The notes beneath the pieces were generated by a model. The model was given only the letters and a program-made list of their open reading frames with translations, did no database searches and was not told the DNA's origin. DNA of 43,810 nt from an uncultured Porphyromonadaceae bacterium (GTDB taxonomy: Bacteria > Bacteroidota > Bacteroidia > Bacteroidales > Muribaculaceae): contig CALAVE010000010.1 of NCBI GenBank assembly GCA_937892215.1, forward strand, positions 1 to 43,810, read 5' to 3'. Position numbers and translations under genes: made by a program. Positions 32,341 to 38,740 of this stretch are shown here, one piece after another. Position 1 is the stretch's first letter. The number at the start of each line of letters is the position of its first letter.

Positions 32341-35300
32341 TTAGAATGTAACTCTCACACCCACTTGTGCGTGCCAGCGGCTGGCGATGTCGGCCTTGCT
32401 TGGCTCGGTGTAGCCGTTCCAAGTGAACTTGGCCACGTACATGCCACCGCTCTTGGCTGAGTAGGCTGTGTTGTTGAGCGGTGTAACGCTGGTGCTTGTG
32501 CCCCAGCTGGCACCCCACTTCTTGTTGAGCATGTTGGCGAAGTTCAGCACATCAAAAGTAATCTGAATCTTGCTGCCGCGCTTTTTCAGGTAGTAGATGC
32601 TCTGAGCGATGTGAAGGTCAATCTGGTTCTCAAACGGAGCCAGGTTGCTGTTGCGCTCGGCATACTGTCCGCGGTGATTCTTGGCGTACTTGTCGTTCAT
32701 GATGAACTCGTTGAACAGGGCGCGCTGCTCGTCGGCAGTCTTGGTTACCACTGTCTCGCCGTTAACACGTGCGGTGATGTCGGCGAACTCCATCTTGGCA
32801 AGTTCGTCCTCGGTGGGGATGTAGAGCAGTGAGTTACCTTTAGTGCCGTCGTTGTTGTAGCCGTTGCCCGGGCTCTCGTTCATGGTGAGCGAGTAGCGCT
32901 GTCCGCTATAGCCGTCGTAGGTGAGGCCTATGCTGGTCTGCAGCCATCCGTTGGCGTAGCGCGGTGTGGTGTAGGTCACCGATGCGCGAACGCGATGCGG
33001 CTGGTCGAAGGCCGAGTAGGCCAGGTGCGGGTTCTTGGTGTCCACGTCCTGTGTGGCCTTCCAACTGCTCAGGGCTATCGAAGAATATGCCGCGTCGTAA
33101 ACCGACTTGGCGTGTCCGAATGTGTAAGATGCGCTCAGGCTCAGGCCGAAGTCGAATTTCTTCTCCAGACTTGCGCTCACGTTGTAAGCGTAGCCCTTAT
33201 TGGTGTTCTCCAGATTGATGATGTTAGCGCAGTTGGGGTCGGTCCTGTAGAACGGAGCGGCGCTTGCCTGAACGCCTTCCACTGCGAATATTGCGCCCTG
33301 CTGGGTGATGGCCATGTTGTTGAAGTAAACCTGATTGTAGGTCTTGCTGTAGAGGCCTTCAAGGGTGAACTTCCAGCCGCGTCCCAGATCCTGCTCCCAA
33401 GCCAGATTGGCGCGGAGCACTTGTGGGTAGCGGAATTTCTTGTCCACGGTGGCTATGTCGCTGCGATAGAGGTTTCCGGTCTTAAGCGCGCTCACAAGGT
33501 CGGCGGTGTTAGCGGTGGGTGCCGGGATATCGCTCACGTTGGTGATTTGTGTACCAATCTGCTCCACGCCGTTGTTGCCGTAGGCATTGGAAATCCACAC
33601 GAACGGCACGCGTCCCGTGAACAGACCCAGACCTCCGCGGAACAGAGTGCGGTGGCTGTCGTCGGTGAACCAGCGGAAGCCTACGCGCGGCGATACCATC
33701 AGCTTGGTGCTGGGCATGGTGCCTATGCGGGCCGAAATCATCTTGCTCTCGTAGTAGGCGTTCATTTCAGGGTTCTCCGTGGGCGAGTTAAGCATCACTG
33801 GGAGGTCGAAGCGGATACCGTAGGTCAACTGGAAGTTGCGTGTGGCATCCCACTTGTCCTGTGCGTAAACGCCAAACTGTGCGGCCTTGATTGTGGGAGC
33901 CCAGCGGAGCTGACCACCTGTCATCTCAGGATTGATGCACCGGAAATAGAACGTGTTGGGAGCGTCGTTCAGGAAGTCGTCGTAGGTGTTGTAAACCCAC
34001 TCTCCGTTAGAGTACTGCACGAAGTAGTTCTTCATGAAGAACATCTCGTTGTGCGTTCCCACGGTGAACGTGTGGTTACCCTTGTAGATACTCAGGTTGT
34101 CCTCAAGCATGAAGATGTCCTGATCCAGCTGGTTCACCCCCGAAACGTAGTGCGTACCAATGTTCACGCTGATGTTGGTGCGATAGTCGGGGTCAGTGGG
34201 GTCCAGCTCGTTGGGGATTCCCTTAATCCAGAACGTGGGGCCCTGATATGGCACGTCGCGGTTGTCGCGCACGCGGTTGTAGCTGGCGCGCAACTCGTTG
34301 TAGAATGTGCTGTTGAAGTTGCTGTTAAGTTCGGCCACGAACGAGTTGGTAACGTTGCGGAACTTGTAGAGCGAGTTGTTGAAGTAGTAGCTGGTGTAGC
34401 CTGCGCCCGAGTAGTCACGGTAGCTGTCTCCGTGCTGATAGCGCAGTGCCAGGTGGTGCTTGTCGCTGATGTTCCAGTCCAGACGTGCCAGGAACTCCAG
34501 TGAGTTGCGCTTCACGTCGCGCGGTCCCCAGGTCTCCTGTTGTCCGGTAAGAGCCTTGTACTTGTCGGCGATGGTCTGAGCCGTCTCGTTGCTCATATAG
34601 TTTTTCACGCCGGGATAGTAGGTTGGGGGATAGCCCGAGTTGTGATTCTCAATGTTGACGAAGAAGAACAGTTTGTCCTTCACGATGGGGCCGCTGATGT
34701 TACCGCCGATGCGGGTCTCGTGCTGCTTGGTGAGCTTCATCTTCTCATAGTCCTGAGCGGCGTTGTAGCGTCCGTAGAAGTTCTGGTTGTTGTAGTAGGT
34801 GAAGTATGTGGCATGCACATCGTTGGTGCCCTGCTTGGTAACAGCGTTCACACCACCGCCGGTGAATCCGCTCTGGCGCACGTCGAACGGGGCCACCACC
34901 ACCTGAATTTCCTGGATTGCGTCCATTGAGATGGGGTTGGCGCTTGCCATACCGCCGTTCACTCCGTCGCTCGAAAGTCCGAACACGTCGTTGGCCACGG
35001 TTCCGTCAATCTGGAAACTGTTGTAGCGGATGCTTGAACCGCCGAACGATGTACCGCCGCCCTTGGCGTTGTTGGCCAGCGGCATGTTCTTCACCACGTC
35101 GAACACGTTGCGGTTGATAGTGGCGGTGTTCTCAATGTCGCTGATGCTGAAGTTGTGCGATGCACCCGCGCGCTGCACGGCTCCGGTGCCCAGCACCACC
35201 ACCTCGTCCAGGCTCTGCGCGCCTGTTTCCATCTTCACAGCCAGCTCCAGGGGGTTACCCAGCTCCAGCGTGAGGCCGTTGAGCACGGTGGGAGCATAGC

Positions 35301-35556
35301 CTATGTAGGACACTTCCACCGTGTAGGGCCCGCCGGGGCGCATACCCTGAATAGTGAAACGGCCGTCGGTGTTCGACACCGTGTTGTACTTGGTCCCTGA
35401 AGGTGTGTGGGTGACTTTCACCGTGGCACCTATCAGCGACTCGTTGTTCTCATCGGTAACGACGCCCATCAGGGCCGATGTGGTTACCTGCGCACTGAGT
35501 CCTATTGCCACGCACAGCGAAGCAATTAGTGCGAAAAATCTAATTCCTTTTAACAT
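32341..35556 (-). CDS. TonB-dependent outer-membrane receptor (Oar-like, carboxypeptidase-regulatory N-domain)
   Basis: A 1071-residue outer-membrane protein. The signal peptide is MLKGIRFFALIASLCVAIGLSAQ. A carboxypeptidase-regulatory-like domain follows (about 29-110: GVVTDENNESLIGATVKV...GRFTIQGMRPGGPYTVEVSYIGY), then a plug domain (DEVVVLGTG; NVFDVVKNMPLANN; NSFQIDGTVANDVFG) and a long beta-barrel. It is larger than SusC proteins, no SusD neighbour is present, and the layout resembles Oar-type receptors. The ligand is unknown. The ATG at 35556 is chosen because the signal peptide begins there; the frame is open to a GTG at 35589. Confidence 0.92.
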   Translation of the reverse strand: MLKGIRFFALIASLCVAIGLSAQVTTSALMGVVTDENNESLIGATVKVTHTPSGTKYNTVSNTDGRFTIQGMRPGGPYTVEVSYIGYAPTVLNGLTLELGNPLELAVKMETGAQSLDEVVVLGTGAVQRAGASHNFSISDIENTATINRNVFDVVKNMPLANNAKGGGTSFGGSSIRYNSFQIDGTVANDVFGLSSDGVNGGMASANPISMDAIQEIQVVVAPFDVRQSGFTGGGVNAVTKQGTNDVHATYFTYYNNQNFYGRYNAAQDYEKMKLTKQHETRIGGNISGPIVKDKLFFFVNIENHNSGYPPTYYPGVKNYMSNETAQTIADKYKALTGQQETWGPRDVKRNSLEFLARLDWNISDKHHLALRYQHGDSYRDYSGAGYTSYYFNNSLYKFRNVTNSFVAELNSNFNSTFYNELRASYNRVRDNRDVPYQGPTFWIKGIPNELDPTDPDYRTNISVNIGTHYVSGVNQLDQDIFMLEDNLSIYKGNHTFTVGTHNEMFFMKNYFVQYSNGEWVYNTYDDFLNDAPNTFYFRCINPEMTGGQLRWAPTIKAAQFGVYAQDKWDATRNFQLTYGIRFDLPVMLNSPTENPEMNAYYESKMISARIGTMPSTKLMVSPRVGFRWFTDDSHRTLFRGGLGLFTGRVPFVWISNAYGNNGVEQIGTQITNVSDIPAPTANTADLVSALKTGNLYRSDIATVDKKFRYPQVLRANLAWEQDLGRGWKFTLEGLYSKTYNQVYFNNMAITQQGAIFAVEGVQASAAPFYRTDPNCANIINLENTNKGYAYNVSASLEKKFDFGLSLSASYTFGHAKSVYDAAYSSIALSSWKATQDVDTKNPHLAYSAFDQPHRVRASVTYTTPRYANGWLQTSIGLTYDGYSGQRYSLTMNESPGNGYNNDGTKGNSLLYIPTEDELAKMEFADITARVNGETVVTKTADEQRALFNEFIMNDKYAKNHRGQYAERNSNLAPFENQIDLHIAQSIYYLKKRGSKIQITFDVLNFANMLNKKWGASWGTSTSVTPLNNTAYSAKSGGMYVAKFTWNGYTEPSKADIASRWHAQVGVRVTF

Positions 35557-35633
35557 AAAGTATTTTAGTTTTATGGTTGTAGTTTTCACTTGTTTATGTC
35601 ACCAATTATTAGATTGGCTCTTCCTTTGAAAAG

Positions 35634-35641
35634 CAAAGGTA
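35634..35641 (-). promoter_or_regulatory. -7 element of the TonB-receptor promoter
   Basis: TACCTTTG on the minus strand, 77 bp before the ATG. No good -33 TTG lies at 18-23 bp, so this is a partial call. Confidence 0.45.
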
Positions 35642-35917
35642 AGAAAAATCTTTAATCTATCACTCATATAACCGCAAAAAAAACTCCCAGCGATTCTTGT
35701 TGAGGGTGGCTATGCGCTTATTTTTAAGTTAAATGAAAAATGCCGAGGTGAAAAATGGAGTGATTTTCCGATTTATAGTCCTATCAAGATAAAGTAAATG
35801 TTAGATAAGCGTGATTCTTCTCCGAAAAAACGCTCTCATAAGCATCGTGAAATGAAATCTCCAATAACTTTTGTGAAAAAAAACGCGGGATATTAGGGCT
35901 GTTTCAAAACTTTTGCT
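35642..35917. other. intergenic region before the SRP RNA
   Basis: A stretch of about 275 bp, AT-rich, between the divergent TonB-receptor and SRP RNA promoters. It holds an open frame of 32 codons (35798-35896, +; MLDKRDSSPKKRSHKH...) with a very basic product but no recognised family. I see no riboswitch or other clear structure. Confidence 0.4.
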
Positions 35918-35925
35918 TACCTTTG
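35918..35925 (+). promoter_or_regulatory. -7 element of the SRP RNA promoter
   Basis: TACCTTTG directly ahead of the RNA, which would start near 35929. The -33 (TTAG near 35893) is weak. Confidence 0.6.
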
Positions 35926-35928
35926 CAC

Positions 35929-36028
35929 CCGGGTAAGTCCTATACGGCCAGCTCCCTGTGAATCCCCCAGGTCTTGACCGAAGCAAGGGTAGCGGGTTGT
36001 AGCGGCGCGATATAGTTCACTTGCCCTT
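35929..36028 (+). ncRNA. ffs: signal recognition particle RNA (4.5S-type)
   Basis: An RNA of about 100 nt. GGGTAAGT (35931-35938) pairs with ACTTGCCC (36019-36026) as the terminal helix. The Ffh-binding domain is recognisable as CCAGGTC-TTGACC-GAAGCA followed by AGGGTA, closely matching the Bacteroidetes SRP RNA core (CAGGTC...GAAGCA, as in E. coli 4.5S). It ends in six T, which also lead straight into the tRNA-Thr gene. Together with Ffh it targets membrane and secreted proteins co-translationally. Confidence 0.88.
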
Positions 36029-36032
36029 TTTT

Positions 36033-36106
36033 GCCTCTTTAGCTCAGTTGGCCAGAGCACGTGATTTGTAATCTCGGGGTCGTTGGTTCGAATCCGACAA
36101 GAGGCT
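36033..36106 (+). tRNA. tRNA-Thr (anticodon TGT)
   Basis: A 74-nt cloverleaf: acceptor GCCTCTT/AAGAGGC, D-arm GCTC/GAGC, anticodon loop TTTGTAA with TGT at 36067-36069, T-arm TTGG/CCGA region with TTCGAAT, discriminator T36106, CCA not encoded. The anticodon stem CGTGA/TCTCG has a T-T mismatch at its third pair. It begins 4-6 bases after the SRP RNA, so the two are likely cut from one transcript. Confidence 0.92.
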
Positions 36107-36123
36107 CAAAAGAGAATAACGGA

Positions 36124-36155
36124 GCGAGGTGCTTCCCGTATGGGAGGCACCTCGC
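36124..36155. terminator. 14-bp hairpin between tRNA-Thr and a convergent gene
   Basis: GCGAGGTGCTTCCC-GTAT-GGGAGGCACCTCGC, one T-G wobble, tetraloop. On the minus strand it is followed by a T-rich stretch (TTATTCTCTTTT), so it may end the helical-protein gene as well as the tRNA transcript. Confidence 0.6.
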
Positions 36156-36182
36156 ATCGCTATTGCATTGTGTTAAAGGCTG

Positions 36183-36698
36183 TTACTTGCCGCAGAACAG
36201 GGCTTTCAGTTTGGCCCAGAAACCGCTTTTCTGCACGTCTTTCACCGTGTCTTCCACAAAGTCGCCCACTTTGTCGGCAGCGTCTTGCACGAATTCCTTG
36301 GCTTTCTGCGCTTGCTCGCTGGCTGCGAGTTCCTCAACCTTTTCTTTCACGTCGCCGGCAAAGTCCTCAACTTTCTCCTTAACCTGCTTCACGGTCTCGT
36401 TCTCGCTGATCTTGTCCACTACCTCGTCCACTTTTTCCTTGACTTGTTTCACAGTCTCGTTCTCGCTGATTTTGTCCACTACTTCGTCCACTTTCTCCTT
36501 GGCCTCGTCCAGAAAGTCTTTGGCTTCTTCTTTCACTTCGGCTGCGGGCTCAGCGGCTGCTTCAGCGGCCTTGGCTACCGGCTCAGCGATTTCCTCCTTG
36601 GCGGCTTGTTCCACCTCGGCCACTTCTTCTTTCACCTCAGCCACAACTTCAGCAGCGTTAGCGGCCTCTTCGTTCAGTTTGTTCAGTTCTTCTTCCAT
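36183..36698 (-). CDS. Ala/Glu/Lys/Val-rich helical protein (apolipoprotein/LEA-like composition)
   Basis: A 171-residue, very low-complexity protein with no signal peptide or membrane segment. It is a long amphipathic helix of 11-residue-like periodicity (EEAANAAEVVAEVKEEVAEVEQAAKEE...), with a perfect 20-residue repeat KEKVDEVVDKISENETVKQV twice in a row, then a Trp/Phe/Cys tail (GFWAKLKALFCGK). Such sequences occur in LEA-like or YtxH-like stress proteins, but no family can be assigned. The ATG at 36698 is chosen over an upstream start because the repetitive charged region begins there. It has its own promoter. Confidence 0.65.
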   Translation of the reverse strand: MEEELNKLNEEAANAAEVVAEVKEEVAEVEQAAKEEIAEPVAKAAEAAAEPAAEVKEEAKDFLDEAKEKVDEVVDKISENETVKQVKEKVDEVVDKISENETVKQVKEKVEDFAGDVKEKVEELAASEQAQKAKEFVQDAADKVGDFVEDTVKDVQKSGFWAKLKALFCGK

Positions 36699-36771
36699 TT
36701 TGTTAAGATTGATGTTCTGTATTTGGTGCCTACTCCCTTTCAAGCGTTTCGGCTTTTTCTGTGCTTTGCCG

Positions 36772-36802
36772 TAAAGTTAGGAATTAATTTTGTGATTTAC
36801 AA
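36772..36802 (-). promoter_or_regulatory. promoter of the helical-protein gene
   Basis: Minus strand: TTG (36802-36800), 20 bp, then TAACTTTA (36779-36772), one base from TAnnTTTG, 73 bp upstream of the ATG. Confidence 0.55.
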
Positions 36803-36835
36803 TAATATGACCATTTTTTTTGATGCGTTGTCACG

Positions 36836-36882
36836 AAAAAAACAAAAAATCGGCGAATGAGTGTTTAATGGCTCATTCGCCG
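36836..36882 (-). terminator. rho-independent terminator of the ECF sigma operon
   Basis: On the minus strand CGGCGAATGAG pairs perfectly with CTCATTCGCCG (11 bp, 10-nt loop) and is followed by ATTTTTTGTTTTTTTC. A textbook terminator, 46 bp after the Spy-like gene. Confidence 0.9.
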
Positions 36883-36927
36883 TTGATAGGGGTGTCTTTC
36901 ACGGGTCAGAATGTCTTGCTTTAGGGG

Positions 36928-37482
36928 CTAATCTTGGGTCGCCTCCATGGGCTCGCCTTGCTTGTCGTGGCCGCGGCGGGGCTTGCGGCCCTTGCGGTCT
37001 TTCTTGCTGTCTTGCCCATTCCCGCCTTTATCTCCGCGGATGTGTGAAGCGCGGCGCTTGTCCAGTTTGCCCTGAATCTGCTTTTCCACCATGGGGAACT
37101 TGGCCAGCTGGCGTGCATTGAGCACTTTGGCGAACTCATCGATGTATTTCTTCTGCACGTCAATTGCTTTCTTGGACTGGTCCAGTCGGCTCTTAATCTG
37201 GTCTGCCACCACTTTCACGTCGTCGCTCTTCTCGGGCTTAGCCTTGTTGAACGTGGCGCGCAGTTCGTTGTCATACTTGGTGTAGAGTGCTGTGAACTGA
37301 GGCTTCTGCTCATCGGTGAGTTCCAGTTTTTTCACGAGTACGTCAAGTTTGGCGTTGAGCAGTTTCTCGTTCATTCCGGCTCTCTTACTCTCACGGTCTT
37401 TCGCTGTGTCTTTCTGGCTAGTCTGGGCGCTTGTGCTTATTGCGCACACCATTATCAGCGCCATTGCAATTAAGTTCTTCAT
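36928..37482 (-). CDS. periplasmic Spy/CpxP-like protein
   Basis: A 184-residue exported protein with signal peptide MKNLIAMALIMVCAISTSAQ. The helical body contains LELTDEQKPQFTALYTKYDNELR and LNARQLAKF, resembling the LTxxQ helices of Spy/CpxP chaperones. The C-terminal 40 residues are strongly basic and Gly/Lys/Arg-rich, like an RNA- or polyanion-binding tail. It is preceded by a good Shine-Dalgarno (AAAGGAGG, 37491-37498) and is the third gene after an ECF sigma factor and an anti-sigma candidate, a common Bacteroidetes envelope-stress arrangement. Confidence 0.78.
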   Translation of the reverse strand: MKNLIAMALIMVCAISTSAQTSQKDTAKDRESKRAGMNEKLLNAKLDVLVKKLELTDEQKPQFTALYTKYDNELRATFNKAKPEKSDDVKVVADQIKSRLDQSKKAIDVQKKYIDEFAKVLNARQLAKFPMVEKQIQGKLDKRRASHIRGDKGGNGQDSKKDRKGRKPRRGHDKQGEPMEATQD

Positions 37483-37571
37483 AATTGTTTCCTCCTTTAG
37501 TGATTTGTACTTATTTTTTTGATTGCTTAACTAAATTTCTTTATCTCTTAGGCCCATGCAAATTCGTTGAA

Positions 37572-37955
37572 TCACAGGTCAGGGTCGTTGTAGTCCACAT
37601 AACTGATGCAAGCCAGGCTCTGTGCGTCTTCGTCGCTGATGCTCTGCAGCACCATGTCAATGGGGTTGTTCTCATCGTAGGTGACGTTGCTCTCGTCGCT
37701 CATCAGTTGGGCGGTGAGTTCGTTCTCTCCTGCGCCATCCATGCTGCCTGCCGGGCTCATCACGCGCACTGCCACCGCTATCACTATCGCCGCCGCGGCC
37801 GCCACGCTGGCAATCTTCATTGCCGGGCTGATTCTGAACCGGTTTTCGTTGCCGCGCCTGATAGCCTGCTCGATGCAGCGCTCCACCAGGTTGTCCACGT
37901 ATGACTGGCTCTCGGTGTAGGGCGTCTTCTTGTTTATGTCTTGTGTCTGTGCCAT
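37572..37955 (-). CDS. candidate membrane anti-sigma factor
   Basis: A 127-residue protein with one membrane segment (about 46-64, KIASVAAAAAIVIAVAVRV). The N-terminal ~45 residues are cytosolic (SYVDNLVERCIEQAIRRG) and the acidic C-terminal part is outside. No family motif is recognised. The anti-sigma role is inferred from its position, 15 bp after an ECF sigma gene, and from its single-pass layout. Confidence 0.6.
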   Translation of the reverse strand: MAQTQDINKKTPYTESQSYVDNLVERCIEQAIRRGNENRFRISPAMKIASVAAAAAIVIAVAVRVMSPAGSMDGAGENELTAQLMSDESNVTYDENNPIDMVLQSISDEDAQSLACISYVDYNDPDL

Positions 37956-37970
37956 TGCTGTATGTCTTAG

Positions 37971-38525
37971 TTAGAGTGAATTTTTCTTCAAGTAGTCCTT
38001 AATACGCTCGGTGGCGTAGTGGTAGTTAGTCTTCAGCGTTCCTTCGCTCTTGCCTGTGATGGCGGCTATCTCCTCGTAGGGCAGTTCGTCGTAGTATCGC
38101 AGGTTGAACGCGATGCGTTGCTGAGTGGGGAGCGTGAGCAGTGCCTTTTGCATCAGCACCTCGGCTGCCTCGGGGTCCACATCGTTCTCAGCGGTGAGTT
38201 TGCTCGTCAGCGTGTCGCTGATTGAGTCGATGCTCTGGAACAGGCGGGTGTGACTGCGAAGCGTGAGCAAAGCCTCGTTGGTGGCAATCCGGTAGAGCCA
38301 GGTCGAGAGTTGGCTTTCGCCCTTGAACTTGCCCACGTTCTGATACACCTTGATGGCGGTTTCCTGTAGTGCGTCCTCGGCATCGTCGTGGCTCACCACT
38401 ATGCGGCGGATGTGCCAGTACAGAGTGCTTCCGTACTCCTTCATCAGTGTCTTGAATGCCTGCTCGCGAGTGGCCTCGTTCTTCAGCATCTCCACCAATG
38501 TGCCGTTGTCAGTCTTTCTTGCCAT
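37971..38525 (-). CDS. ECF-type RNA polymerase sigma factor
   Basis: A 184-residue sigma-70 family factor with only regions 2 and 4. Region 2 includes DAEDALQETAIKVYQNVGKFKGESQLSTWLYRIATNEAL, and region 4 LPTQQRIAFNLRYYDELPYEEIAAITGKSEGTLKTNYHYATERIK with a clear HTH. The first gene of an operon with the anti-sigma candidate and a Spy-like protein; the upstream promoter resembles a sigma-E site, suggesting that it activates itself under envelope stress (inference). Confidence 0.92.
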   Translation of the reverse strand: MARKTDNGTLVEMLKNEATREQAFKTLMKEYGSTLYWHIRRIVVSHDDAEDALQETAIKVYQNVGKFKGESQLSTWLYRIATNEALLTLRSHTRLFQSIDSISDTLTSKLTAENDVDPEAAEVLMQKALLTLPTQQRIAFNLRYYDELPYEEIAAITGKSEGTLKTNYHYATERIKDYLKKNSL

Positions 38526-38604
38526 CAGATATATACTTTATCTCGTTGTCACCGGGCCGTTCTGCCGTCATTCACAAGTCCGTCTTTCCGTCCCCGTTCG
38601 TTTG

Positions 38605-38630
38605 TTAGATACTCCCACCGGCAAAAAGTT
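38605..38630 (-). promoter_or_regulatory. sigma-E-like (ECF) promoter of the sigma factor operon
   Basis: Minus strand: AACTTT (38630-38625), 15 bp, TCTAA (38609-38605), matching the E. coli sigma-E pattern (GGAACTTT ... TCTRA), 79 bp upstream of the sigma ATG. Likely autoregulatory. Confidence 0.5.
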
Positions 38631-38656
38631 AAATCCGTGAGTCATTTTTTTATTCA

Positions 38657-38709
38657 TTTATGCCCCGAAAGGTGAAATTTATGGTTAAATTTGTGCCCCG
38701 AAAAGTGAA
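38657..38709 (+). promoter_or_regulatory. direct repeat flanking the dockerin-gene promoter
   Basis: Two copies of TTTrTGCCCCGAAArGTGAA (38657-38676 and 38690-38709, 18 of 20 identical) with a 33-bp period. TAAATTTG (38686-38693), a -7 element, starts 4 bp before the second copy and overlaps it. This looks like a tandem regulator site, about three helical turns apart. Confidence 0.5.
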
Positions 38710-38740
38710 CCTTAGAAACTTTTTTAAAAAAACGATACAG

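Noticed and set aside
32995..34503. 502-codon open frame on the plus strand opposite the TonB-dependent receptor
   Set aside because: Val/His/Gly-rich, no domain, entirely antisense to a recognised gene; the same applies to other long open frames opposite the tubulin-like and vWA genes.
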